From assembly GCA_016704305.1 (NCBI GenBank), contig JADJAL010000029.1, positions 50,919-114,918 of the forward strand: a stretch of 64,000 nt of DNA. The letters run 5' to 3'. Source of the stretch: Haliea sp. Its GTDB lineage: Bacteria > Pseudomonadota > Gammaproteobacteria > Pseudomonadales > Halieaceae. Shown in pieces: positions 1-11,895 of this stretch. Below the pieces are notes generated by a model. It was not told where the DNA came from. It searched no databases and was given only the letters and a program-made list of their open reading frames with translations. The position numbers and the translations under genes were made by a program. Position 1 is the first letter of the stretch, and every line of letters begins with the position of its first letter.

Positions 1-428
1 GGCAGGTCTTTTCCGTTGACATGAATTAACCTTCCTTCTCTGGTGAGCAGGAAGGTCTCACCCGACCGAACATCCAATCCCAGCAGTGCGGCAATTTCGT
101 TGTATTGACGTGATCGGGCGCGTTGTATGTCAACCCCACTTGCGCAATCAATTGCTGATTGTGCTTTACAAATTGCCTGCCAATCGTTGTGTGAAAAAAG
201 ATATTCAGGTCGATACTGCTCGACCAACTGCAGCCCCAAATCGAGAGTTTGGTGTTCTGGAAAAATAATGGCCAAACTGTTGCTAGGGCTGTTCTGGTCA
301 ACCATTGACTCTCTGTATCTTCGCCAGTCTATTGCTACACCATTGATGTATCTGGCGGGTTCCGCGTCCTTCGTCTGGATTTGTGACAGGGCTACCTGAA
401 CACCTTGAAGGAAAATGCTGAACTCCAT
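1..428 (-). CDS. Hypothetical protein, 3' end beyond window (possible thioredoxin-like fold)
   Basis: An open frame runs from an ATG at 428 to the window edge without a stop, about 142 codons. The ATG shares one base with the stop of the upstream DsbC-like gene (TAATG), so the two are probably translationally coupled. I do not recognise the family. The last visible stretch, with 'ALLGLDVRSGETFLL' followed by 'REGRLI', resembles the end of a thioredoxin fold, where a cis-Pro segment precedes a beta hairpin. No CxxC motif is visible in this part. The idea of a second thioredoxin-like protein is inference from this pattern and from the neighbour. Confidence 0.5.
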   Translation of the reverse strand, partial: MEFSIFLQGVQVALSQIQTKDAEPARYINGVAIDWRRYRESMVDQNSPSNSLAIIFPEHQTLDLGLQLVEQYRPEYLFSHNDWQAICKAQSAIDCASGVDIQRARSRQYNEIAALLGLDVRSGETFLLTREGRLIHVNGKDL

Positions 429-910
429 TAATAGGGTAACTCGCCACCATTTCCATCATTCGTTGCTCGCCTCAAGTCACTAATGTCCGTTTGAACCATG
501 CCCGCTTTGCATGCAACAGATGTCCCGACTGATGGAGATTCGGACGTGACAACCAAGTTATTTAAAACTGCCCTGCCTGTAGGTTGTTCGCACAAGAAAA
601 ACGGCCTGATCGCCTCTTCACTACGTTGACCAAAAACGGGGGCCCAATAAATGAACAGGTTGTACTCGGTAACCTGGTCAAATTTTGGGATTACCTTCTT
701 ACAATAAGGGCACAGTGGGTCAACAAACGCTACCACGGTGGGTCGGTTCGGCTGCCATTCGTTATACAGGAATGCCTTATCTCGCACGGGGTCCGGGATA
801 TTCATTGCGCCTTCGGCTAGAGAACTGACGACAGCTACCGCAGCGCAAATGAACAGGAACACACCGTTCCCAACCAGTGACTTCAGATTGAACAAACGCA
901 CAACGCTCAC
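428..910 (-). CDS. Secreted or membrane-anchored thioredoxin-fold protein with CPYC motif (DsbC/DsbG-like)
   Basis: 160 residues. A hydrophobic segment at about residues 15-31 looks like a signal peptide or anchor. The sequence VDPLCPYCKK places a CxxC redox pair at Cys67 and Cys70, with the Pro-Tyr dipeptide found in some DsbC/DsbG/DsbA-like proteins. The start is GTG at 910, overlapping the previous stop as GTGA. The protein is shorter than full DsbC and lacks its dimerisation domain. It is the second of three small coupled genes after the giant Ig-like gene, so a role in disulfide formation or isomerisation of the cysteine-bearing proteins made by this unit is reasonable but inferred. Confidence 0.7.
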   Translation of the reverse strand: MSVVRLFNLKSLVGNGVFLFICAAVAVVSSLAEGAMNIPDPVRDKAFLYNEWQPNRPTVVAFVDPLCPYCKKVIPKFDQVTEYNLFIYWAPVFGQRSEEAIRPFFLCEQPTGRAVLNNLVVTSESPSVGTSVACKAGMVQTDISDLRRATNDGNGGELPY

Positions 911-1315
911 TCGTTCGGTGATTGCGCGGATGCCATCTCTTCCATTGCGATCGGCAGCACCGTTTCGCTATAGGTCGCCAACGCCTGTTGCAGTTCCTCA
1001 CGCAGGACCTGCCGCTGCTTCGGATCAGCGCGCACCGTGTCACTCGCGGGCCATCGCCAGTATCTTCTCTTCCTGCTGGTCTGCGACTGCCCGCTGCGCC
1101 TGTGTCACTGCAGGGGGCGCTTGCTTCGGCTGCGCCGCAGGTTGGTGAGGCAACCCGGCCGGACCCTGGTCAACCAACGCCGCTTCCTGCGCCGGATCCG
1201 TGCGCAGCGCCTGCCCTTCCGTGACCTGCGGCGTGTCAGTGTCGTTCGCCAGGAACAACGACAGCCCCCCAACCACGAGCACAAGTACCACTATGGACCA
1301 ACCCGCATACTTCAT
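907..1315 (-). CDS. Small membrane-anchored protein with Gln/Ala-rich extracytoplasmic tail (frame interrupted)
   Basis: The N-terminus (MKYAGWSIVVLVLVVGGLSL) is a single signal-anchor helix. A Pro/Gln/Ala-rich, probably helical extracytoplasmic region follows. The frame stops after ILAMARE near 1040. Skipping one T there restores a continuation with DPKQRQVLREELQQAL and an end at SPNE, whose TGA overlaps the GTG of the thioredoxin-fold gene. The intact product would be about 135 residues. I do not recognise the family. Its position makes it the first of a three-gene coupled set, and it might act as a membrane tether or partner for the redox protein. Confidence 0.55.
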
Positions 1316-1401
1316 CTGTCACCCTCGCTCTCTCGGCTCTCTCGGCACCCTCGACTCCATCACCGACACCGCCCTGCCTGTGTACCTCTAATCCGCTACC
1401 C

Positions 1402-4400
1402 TTAATCCGCCGTAAAGAACCGCCGCGAATCCCTGTTGATAAGATTGCCCGCCAGATCCGTAAAATACGAGTAACTCACATACAGCCGGTATTGGTGGTT
1501 GGCCGCCAACGCATCCGCCGGTTCGAACGTCAAGGTGATGCCATCCGCAGCGATGCCAATAACACCCGGTACAGAGGCATTGAGCGTTTCCATCCCATAA
1601 ATAAAATCTGGCCGCATCGACCGACGTCGGATCCACACGCTCATCCAGCACCACGCAATATCGCATCCAGTGCCAGTGTTTGATCGGCTGTAAAACTCCA
1701 TTGGATAATATTGCCGCGGGTGGTGTCCCCAACCAACCCTGTCGTGAAGTCAATCGCCTGCGGAGCCGCCAGCGGGTTGCCCACCGTGTCAACAATGCCG
1801 CCAATGTCCAGCCGGTAACTCCACCGGGCGACAGCGGCCCGCTCAGGTTCAGCGTCAGCAGGTCCACCGCACTGCTGAACGTCAGTGATGCCGGCACTAC
1901 GTTATTGAGCCCATCACGAAGATTCAAATCCGTAATCGACGCCACGTTGATCGCTTCACTGAACCGCACATTCAATTTGACATTGGTCGGCACGCCGCCC
2001 AGTCCATCCGCGACCGACACCGCCCTCACCACGGGTGCCGTCGCATCCTCCACGCCACTGGTCGTGAAGCCACGGCTCGTGCCGTTGATCCGATTCCCGC
2101 CAGGTCATACAGGTAGGTGTTGTACGTCACGTACAGCGTGTACGAATGACCCGCCTGCAACGCCTCGTCCCGCACAAAGCGCAACCGCTGGCCATCCGCA
2201 CTCACCGTGCCACTGCCGCGCATGAAACGCCCCTGCGTATTGCTGTACAACGCAAAACTCGCCTGGCCCGTCGCCGGGTCCGTATTCACCAGCGTCGGAT
2301 CAATGCGCTCGCTCAACGCAATCTCCAGCACCGCGTTCAATGGCAGTACCGCACCCTGCGCGTAACTCCAGTTCACGATACCGCCCCTGCACGTTATCCA
2401 GCCCATCACCCGTGGTGAACGTCATCGCCACCGGCACCAGCAGCGGATTGCCACTGATATCCTGCACACCGGACACCGACAACAGGTAGCTGCTATTGGG
2501 CGCCAGCAAACTGCGCGGCACCACGGTCACCATACGGCGATCACTGCTGAAGCTGATATCGGCCGTCACCGCCGTGCCACCTTCATCCTGCAATTGCACG
2601 CCCGCAGTGAGGATCGGATTCAGCGGCTCATCAAAGCGCACACCCACGCGCACGTTGGTCGGCACCGCAGTCTGGCCGTCGAACAAGGTCGCCGCCTCGA
2701 ACAGCGGACCGGTACTGTCCTCCTCAAACCCGGTCGTAAAGGTGTATGACGGACCGGACATGCTGTTCCCGCTCAGGTCGCGCAGGCTGAAGGCGTACCA
2801 GTAATACAGCCGGCCCGGCGCCAGCGCATCCACCGGCACCAGCGTCAGGCGCCGGCCATCCGCACTCAGGTCCAGGGTGGTCGGTACGTTCGTGTTCGTA
2901 CTGGTATCGTAAAGGTACACGCCACTGCTGCTGACACTAACCGGGTCAACCGGTTCGCTGAACGCATGTACCAGCACCGGATTCTGTGCCACACCCGTCG
3001 CACCACTGGGCACCGATGTCGTCACCACGCTGCCACTGCCCAGGTCCGGTCCATCGCCCGTCGTGAAGGTCGTGCTGCCCGCCACCGCATTGCCCGCATG
3101 GTCGCTGAACGTCGGCAGCGTTTCCGTCACGGCGGTGTTCGCAGGCAGCGTCCCCGCTCGCTCATAGCGCACCACCTCGTTACTCTCGCTGAACTGGATG
3201 TTGTTGGTCTGGCCCAGCAAGCCCGCATTGGCCACAAAGTTGCTCACCGCTTCATCAAAGCGCACCGCGTAGTACGGGTTGGTACCCACGCCGCTTTCGC
3301 CTTCCGGCGGGTTCAGCGCCAGGATCAGCGGCGTGCGGTCATCCACCACCGAACCCGGTCCCGTGTAGACGTACTGGTAGTTACTGAAGGCTTGCGTATC
3401 GCCATCCGTGTCCGTAATGCCAGACTCCAGCCGCAGGTAGTAGATCTGGCTCGTCGCCGGGGCCTCCGGGACCTCCAGTGCTACCGACGGCACCACCGTC
3501 ATGATCTGGCCCGGTACCGTGTCATAGCCCACATCACCCGGCTCGGTATTCAGGCTGACCGTCACCGGCACGCGCGTGCCGTTGTAGTTCTTCTCCAGCC
3601 ACACCGTGCTGTCCGTCAGCGAATCCGGGTTCAGCGGCTCCGACCACAACACCTGCAAGGTCGGGTTCAACACACATTCTGTGCTGCTGTTCGGCGAGAA
3701 CACCTGCACCGACGGCCTCACGCCCACACCGTCACTGGTCGTACCCGTGTAGAAATAGCTGCTGAAGTTGTTCAGCGGGTTGTTCGACTCATCCTGCGCA
3801 ACGTCACTCAGGTACACCTGTATCAGCGACCCCTGTGCAAACGGCGTATCCTTGGTAAAGCGCACCGTCTGCCCGTTCCCAGCACTTCCAGCACACCCTC
3901 GTCGTCAATCACCACGCCGTTCTGCGCGATATGGAACGCCTCTTCAACACTGTCCGCATCCAGTGGCTCATTGATGTACATCACCACTTCGTTAATGCCC
4001 AGCCAGTTGCTCGTGCCGTTGCCCGGCAACACCCGCGATACCGAGGGCCGGCCACCGTCGTTATTGAGCACCGAGGTGGTGAACACACTCACGTACGGCG
4101 CTATGGCATTGTCGCTCAGGGTCGGGAACCCGCGAGGTGATCGCCACGCCCACCACGCTCTCCGGTGGCAGCGTCGCCGTCAGCGTCACTTCCCGGCCAT
4201 CGGCCGAGCGGAACACCGACGGCGCGATCAGGCTGCCGTTCGCATACAGCGCGATATTCCCGCTCGTCAGCGTCGCCGGCGCCATCGGCTCGCTGAAGGT
4301 CAGCACCACGCTCGTGAGCGGACTCACATCAATCGCATTGGCCTGTGGCGAGATCGCCAATACCGTCGGCGCGCCACTGTCCTCCAGTACCGACGTGGTA

Positions 4401-7400
4401 AAGCGGTACGTGCCACTGGAACGCGAATTACCCGCACGATCCACCGCCGTGGTGTTGACGCTGTACTGCGTGCTGCCCAACAGCGCAAACGCCGGCGTGA
4501 ACGTCACCGTGTTACCCGACACGGCATAATCCCCCGGCACGGTAATGCCCGCACCGGTCACCACAGGCCGTCAGCAGGCTGAGCGCCTCGTCGTAGGTGA
4601 TCGTGACCGTGCTCGTCACCGCAACATCGGTGGCATTGCTGGCCGGCACGATGGCTTTGCAGCACCGGACCGGTGGTATCGGCCGCGCCACTGGCGGCCG
4701 TGGTAAAGCTCAGCACCGTGGTCACCAGCGCATTGCCCGCGTAATCACACAGGCCATCCAGCGACAAACTGTACGCAGCACCGGTCGACAGGGCCACATC
4801 CGGTGTCACCGTGATGGTCCGCCGGTCAGCACCCAGCGCGACCGAGGCCGCCACCGGCACACCGCCGGACAGCAGCGACACGCGATCCAGGCAGCTGTCG
4901 CTGAGCGCCTCGTCCGTGCTGAACACAAAGCGGCTGTTCACCGCCATCAATAGACCCATCGGGCAGGCTGGTGTCGGTCACCACCGGGATCGTGGTGTCC
5001 TCCACGCCACTGGTCGTGAAGCCACGGCTCGTGCCGTTGATCCGATTCCCCGCCAGGTCATACAGGTAGGTGTTGTACGTCACGTACAGCGTGTACGAAT
5101 GACCCGCCTGCAACGCCTCGTCCGCACAAAGCGCAACCGCTGGCCATCCGCACTCACCGTGCCACTGCCGCGCATGAAACGCCCCCTGCGTATTGCTGTA
5201 CAACGCAAAACTCGCCTGCCCGTCGCCGGGTCCGTATTCACCAGCGTCGGATCAATGCGCTCGCTCAACGCAATCTCCAGCACCGCGTTCAATGGCAGTA
5301 CCGCACCCTGCGCGTAACTCCAGTTCACGATACCGCCCTGCACGTTATCCAGCCCATCACCCGTGGTGAACGTCATCGCCACCGGCACCAGCAGCGGATT
5401 GCCACTGATATCCTGCACACCCGACACCGACAACAGGTAGCTGCTGTTGGGCGCCAGCAAACTGCGCGGCACCACGGTCACCGTACGGCGATCACTGCTG
5501 AAGCTGATATCAGCCGTCACCGCCGTGCCACCTTCATCCTGCAATTGCACGCCCGCAGTGAGGATCGGATTCAGCGGCTCATCAAAGCGCACACCCACCG
5601 CACGTTGGTCGGCACCGCAGTCTGGCCGTCGAACAAGGTCGCCGCCTCGAACAGCGGACCGGTGCTGTCCTCCTCAAACCCTGTCGTAAGTAGGGTACGA
5701 CGGACCGGACATGCTGTTCCCGCTCAGGTCGCGCAGGCTGAAGGCATACCAGTAATACAGCCGGCCCGGCGCCAGCGCCTCCACCGGCACCAGCGTCAGG
5801 CGCCGGCCATCCGCACTCAGGTCCAGGCTGGCCGGTACGTACAGGCCCGTACTGGTGTCATACAGGTACGCCGCTGTCGCTGACACTGACCAGGTCAACC
5901 GGTTCGCTGAACGCACGCACCAGCACCGGATTCTGCGCCACACCCGTCGCACCACTGGGCACCGACGTCGTCACCACACTGCCACTGCCCAGGTCCGGTC
6001 CATCGCCCGTCGTGAAGGTCGTGCTGCCGCCACCGCATTGCCCGCATGGTCGCTGAACGTCGGCAGCGTTTCCGTCACGGCGGTGTTCGCAGGCAGCGTC
6101 CCCGCTCGCTCACTAGCGCACCACCTGGTTGCTCTCGCTGAACTGGATGTTGTTGGTCTGGCCCAGCAAGCCCGCATTGGCCACAAAGTTGCTCACCGCT
6201 TCATCAAAGCGCACCGCGTAGTACGGGTTGGTACCCACGCCGCTTTCGCCTTCCGGCGGGTTCAGCGCCAGGATCATCGGCGTGCGGTCATCCACCACCG
6301 AACCCGGTCCCGTGTAGACGTACTGGTAGTTACTGAAGGCTTGCGTATCGCCATCCGTGTCCGTAATGCCAGACTCCAGCCGCAGGTAGTAGATCTGGCT
6401 CGTCGCCGGGGCCTCCGGCACCTCCAGCGCTACCGACGGCACCACCGTCATGATCTGGCCCGGTACCGTGTCATAGCCCACATCACCCGGCTCGGTATTC
6501 AGGCTGACCGTCACCGGCACGCGCGTGCCGTTGTAGTTCTTCTCCAGCCACACCGTGCTGTCCGTCAGCGAATCCGGGTTCAGCGGCTCCGACCACAACA
6601 CCTGCAAGGTCGGGTTCAACACCACATTCTGCGTGCCGCTGTTCGGCGAGAACACCTGCACCGACGGCCTCACGCCCACACCGTCACTGGTCGTACCCGT
6701 GTAAAAATAGCTGCTGAAGTTGTTCAGCGGGTTGTTCGACTCATCCTGCGCAACGTCACTCAGGTACACCTGTATCAGCGACCCTGTGCAAACGGCGTAT
6801 CCTTGGTAAAAGCGCACCGTCTGCCCGTTCCCCAGCACTTCCAGCACACCCTCGTCGTCAATCACCACGCCGTTCTGCGCGATATGGAACGCCTCTTCAG
6901 CACTGTCCGCATCCAGTGGCTCATTGATGTACATCACCACTTCGTTAATGCCCAGCCAGTTGCTCGTGCCGTTGCCCGGCAACACCCGCGATACCGAGGG
7001 CCGGCCACCCGTCGTTATTGAGCACCGAGGTGGTGAACACACTCACGTACGGCGCTATTGCATTGTCGCTCAGGTCGGTAACCCGCGAGGTGATCGCCAC
7101 GCCCACCACGCTCTCCGGTGGCAGCGTCGCCGTCAGCGTCACTTCGGCCATCGGCCGAGCGGAACACCGACGGCGCGATCAGGCTGCCGTTCGCATACAG
7201 CGCGATATTCCCGCTCGTCAGCGTCGCCGGCGCCATCGGCTCGCTGAAGGTCAGCACCACGCTCGTCAGCGGACTCACATCAATCGCATTGGCCTGTGGC
7301 GAGATCGCCAATACCGTCGGCGCGCCACTGTCCTCCAGTACCGACGTGGTAAACCGGTACGTGCCACTGGAACGCGAATTACCCGCACGATCCACCGCCG

Positions 7401-10400
7401 TGGTGTTGACGCTGTACTGCGTGCTGCCCAACAGCGCAAACGCCGGCGTGAACGTCACCGTGTTACCCGACACGGCATAATCCCCCGGCACGGTAATGCC
7501 CGCACCGGTCACCACAGGGGCCGTCAGCAGGCTGAGCGCCTCGTCGTAGGTGATCGTGACCGTGCTCGTCACCGCAACATCGGTGGCATTGCTGGCCGGC
7601 ACGATGGCTTGCAGCACCGGACCGGTGGTATCGGCCGCGCCACTGGCGGCCGTGGTAAAGCTCAGCACCGTGGTCACCAGCGCATTGCCCGCGTAATCAC
7701 ACAGGCCATCCAGCGACAAACTGTACGCAGCACCGGTCGACGGGGCCACATCCGGTGTCACCGTGATGGTCCGCCGGTCAGCACCCAGCGCGACCGAGGC
7801 CGCCACCGGCACACCGCCGGACAGCAGCGACACGCGATCAGGCAGCTGTCGCTGAGCGCCTCGTCCGTGCTGAACACAAAGCGGCTGTTCACCGCCACAT
7901 CAATAGACCCATCGGGCAGGCTGGTGTCGGTCACCACCGGCGTCGTGGTGTCCTCCACGCCACTGGTCGTGAAGCCACGGCTCGTGCCGTTGATCCGATT
8001 CCCCGCCAGGTCATACAGGTAGGTGTTGTATGTCACGTACAGCGTGTACGAATGACCCGCCTGCAACGCCTCGTCCCGCACAAAGCGCAACCGCTGGCCA
8101 TCCGCACTCACCGTGCCACTGCCGCGCATGAAACGCCCCTGCGTATTGCTGTACAACGCAAAACTCGCCTGGCCCGTCGCCGGGTCCGTATTCACCGTCG
8201 TCGGATCAATGCGCTCGCTCAACGCAATCTCCAGCACAACGTTCATCGGCAGCACTGCGCCTGAGACAAAACTCCAATTCACGATATTGCCAATGGTCGT
8301 ATCCGTATCAGCGCCGGTGGTGAAATCGACCTGAACCGCATTGGGCAGGAGATTCCCGCTGAGATCGCGCACGCCATCGACAGTGAACACATAACTTGTG
8401 CTCGCATCCAATACCGGCCCGGGGTCAAGGGTCACCACTTTCTTGTCGCCGCTCAGTGAGCGAGTTACAGGGACTTCAGCGCCTTGAGCGTCCAACAACT
8501 TGATATCGCCGACATACAGCGCGCTGATGACCTCGGAGAACTGGACTCTCAGCAGCGTATTGGTCGGCACCTGGGTCGCACCATCACTCATCGTGGTGGC
8601 AACCACGACCGGCCCCTGGCCATCGGACGCAAACGCCGTGGTGAAGTAGGTCGTCTGTCCAAGCAGGGCCAATCCGAACAGGTCCTGTATCCCCGACGAC
8701 AGGGTAACGTAATACTGCCTCCCCACCAGGAAGGGCGAATTGGGTACAAAGGAGATACTGGTCTTGTCGTCGCTGACCGAGACCGCGCCCTCAAACCGCT
8801 GGTTCGTAGCGGTATCAACTACATAGAAGGTATCGCTGGTGACCGTGGCGGGAATAATCGGCTCACTGAGAACGACGTCAATAAGGCTGTTCAACGGCAC
8901 ATCCGCGTCGCCATTGGTGGGGCTGATAGACAATACGCTGGGGCGAACGGTATCGATAAAATTGCCCGTGGTGAACGCGCTGGGTGGGCGCAATCGCGTT
9001 GCCCGCCACATCCTTGACGCCGGAGATAGCGACGGAGTGCAGCTTGAGATCCTGCATCAAATCAGTGGGAACAAACAGCAGTTCCGTATTGCCCGCCGTC
9101 AACTGCAGCGTACCGGCGATCGGCGTGGCGCTGCCCTCGGGAATGACCTGCAGTACACCCGCCTTGATCGACTTGGGCAGCAAGGGCTCATCAAACAACA
9201 CGCTGACACTGCTGTTCTCGGGAATGTCGGTGGCGCCGTCTGCCGGCGTAATCGCGCTGACCGTCGGCGGCGTGACATCCGGGTTCAGGGGATCGGTTTC
9301 ATTGTCCACCTCTGTCTTGTCATCAACGCCGTCGCTGTCGGAATCGGTCTCATTGGGATTCGTGCCCAGGCGAACCTCTTCACCGTCGTTCAGGCCATCG
9401 TCATCTGAATCCGGATCCTGTGGATCCGTATTCCACGTATCTACCTCTTCGTCGTCACCGAGGCCGTCGGCGTCGGCGTCGGGTTGAATCTCAAGATTCA
9501 CCAGGGCGCTGGCGGCCGTGTTGCCGCCCAGGTCCACCGCCCGCGCTTCCACTACCAGGTCTGTGTCGCCCGGAGCAGGGACCGTAACCGATACCTGGTA
9601 CGGTGACGACGTGTCGGTAAAGACCAGTGCGTCATTCACGTAGAAGCCGACACTGGCGACCGCGACATCGTCCTGCGCATCCGCGGTAATGACCAGTTTA
9701 CGGCCCTCGACCACCACACTACCGTCTGCCGGGTTGGTGATGGCCACCGTCGGCGGCACGCCGTTGTTGTCATTCACATCGCGGTATTGGGCAATGAACA
9801 GGCGCGTATTGCCGGTGGCCTGGTAATCGTTGCTGACGACAAAGCTCTCCTCGGTCACGTACGCATAGCTGGCATCCAGCGCGATGCCGGTGCCCGCATA
9901 ATCCCCGAACGGCGACAGGTTGATCGTGCCCTGGAAGATCGGGTTCTCAAGATCGAAGATATTGATAAAGGCAATCACGTTCGGGAACAATTGTTCCGCA
10001 TAGAACGCAAAGTTGCGGGTCAGCGCCACATCGCGCGGCGCAATGCTGCTGTCGCCGCCGGTGATGCGCGGCAGCATGGGATTGCTCAGGTCGACCACGC
10101 GGTAGCCCTGGCTGTAGGCCGCGACATGCGCATAGCCATTTTCCAGCACAACGTCCTTCACGGAACCAATGTTCACGCTGCCCAGGCGGATCGGGCTCGC
10201 CGGATCGCTGACATCAATGGCAATCAGTGCACTGCCCCCTGTCACCACCGCCAGATCCTGTTCCACCGAGATGCCGGTGACGGCGCCCAGATTGCCGAGC
10301 GCCCCTACGGACAGCGGACTGGCCGATTCGGAGATATCAAAGACCTCAATACCGGACGCCCCGTTCGCCACATAGGCATGCGACAGCTGCACGAACACAT

Positions 10401-11881
10401 CCTGTGCAACGCCCGCCGTATCGACAGACCCGACCAGCACCGGCACCAGCGGATTGGTGATGTCCACGATCTTCAACCCGGCTTCACCGTCGGCGATGTA
10501 GGCCAGGTTACCGACCGTCTTGATGTCGATGGCCGTGCCATCGGTGTCGAGTGCCGCAACCACTGCCGGGTTCACCCGGTCAGCAACATCGACCACCTGC
10601 AAGCCGGCCGCACCGGCCGCGATGAACGCATAATCCCCACTGACGTCGACATTGTTGGCGTAGCCGGGAATCGCGATCGCCGACAGCGCCGTGGCTTCAA
10701 AGTCCCTGACCGTGACGTTGATCATCACGGACTTGCCGAGACTGCTTGCCGTCACAATCGCATTGCCGGGCTGGCCACCAAAGATCTCACCCTTGGTGAG
10801 GCCAAAACTGACCACTGACAAATCGCTGGAGGCGTACGAGGTCCCGGCCAAGCTTGTGACATCAATCCGCGAACCGTCGATCAACACGCCGGCAATCGCC
10901 AGCTGCGTGCTGACTTCGCTGTCGATGCCGTTGAAGGTCATCACCACACTGGCGGGCGTGGACACCAGGGCCACCAGGGCCGCTTCAAAATTGGTGTCGG
11001 CATCGTCATTGGGATCAGAATCCACCGCGATTTCGACGCCATCCGAAAGACCGTCGCCATCGCTGTCGGCCAGCAGGGGATTGGTGATAAAGCCATCCAC
11101 TCCCGCCACCAGTTCCTCGCCGTCGCGCACGCCGTCACGATCGGTATCGGCAACGCGGGGATTGGTGCCGGCGTTGAACTCCGACAGGGCAGACAGTCCG
11201 TCACTGTCCTGGTCTTCCAGTGCGTCAATCGGGTCGTTGGGATTGAGGCCATTGGCGAGCTCATAGTCGTCCGGCAAGCCGTCGCCATCCAGATCACCGC
11301 CCGACACCACCTGGACCGTGCGGGCTGCCAGCGCGCCGTCCTTGCGCGCCGTGATCAGTGCCAGGCCATTGCCAACAGCGGTCACCAGTCCCTGCGGGCT
11401 GACCGTGGCGATGGCGGGATTGGTGGAACTGTAGCTGGTGCCGGTACTGGCTGCCGTGACGTCCTTGCTCGAACCGTCAGCGTAGGAGGCGGTCACCGCC
11501 ATTTGCACCGTGGCGCCAACGGTATCGAGGACAACCGTGGTCGTCGGCGTGAACTGGATGTTGGTGGGAATCGGGTCGAGGTCTTCAAAGACAATCTGGC
11601 TAACGCGGGTAATGCCATTATTTATGATGTTGAAGTAATCACTCTGCCCGGACGTTGTTGAACCATTTTCTTCCAAGGCAGGTAGCTCTTGCACGCACAG
11701 CGCCCTGGTTAGAGGGAACATTGGGGAGAGACCAGCTGCCTCCTCCGGAAACCTGGATCGTCCTGTTCAGGACGCTGATTACACATCTTTCGTCTAATTC
11801 CGCACGCGATTCGGCGGCGAAGAACGTTACGCAAAATGACAGTGCGAATGTTGCATGGAGTATCTTTTTCGAGTTAATCAT
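1402..11881 (-). CDS. Giant secreted multidomain protein: Big_2, TSP3, LVIVD propeller and about 24 SbsA/Big_5-like Ig domains
   Basis: About 3,490 residues once indels are bridged. The chosen ATG at 11881 gives a typical signal peptide; a TTG at 11899 is possible. Order: signal peptide; a short domain with PNVPSNQG; a Big_2-like Ig domain; TSP3-like Asp-rich repeats (DLDGDGLPDD and similar); a second Ig-like domain; LVIVD-type repeats (about 10.6-9.8 kb) expected to form a propeller; an Ig domain; more TSP3 repeats; then a run of Big_5/SbsA-like domains, most ending in FTTG or FTTS. Two near-identical 984-codon blocks make up most of the Big_5 part. The last domain ends at RRFFTAD and the stop. 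Visible breaks include about 11.69, 8.95, 7.84, 7.15, 6.1, 5.7, 5.2, 4.95, 4.6, 4.1, 3.9 and 1.7 kb. Likely an extracellular adhesin or scaffold; function inferred from domains only. Confidence 0.8.
2047..8236 (-). repeat. Near-identical tandem duplication, period about 2,952 bp (984 codons), 2.1 copies, inside the giant gene
   Basis: The same sequence starts at 2047, 4999 and 7952, offsets of 2,952 and 2,953 bases. The third copy is partial (about 285 bp) and diverges near 8236. Each full period encodes nine different Big_5-like domains, so the unit is a nine-domain block rather than a single-domain repeat. Differences are scattered base changes, a local cluster of substitutions (about 2870-2960 versus 5820-5900) and single-base indels unique to one copy. 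The period is a multiple of three, so copy number could change without breaking the reading frame. Confidence 0.92.
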
Positions 11882-11895
11882 TGCGAATAATCCAT

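Noticed and set aside
2966..4582. Long plus-strand open frame (538 codons) antisense to the giant Ig gene, with a relative at 5855-7021
   Set aside because: The translation is Arg/His-rich without domains and simply mirrors the GC-rich repeat coding strand; it recurs because the sequence is duplicated.
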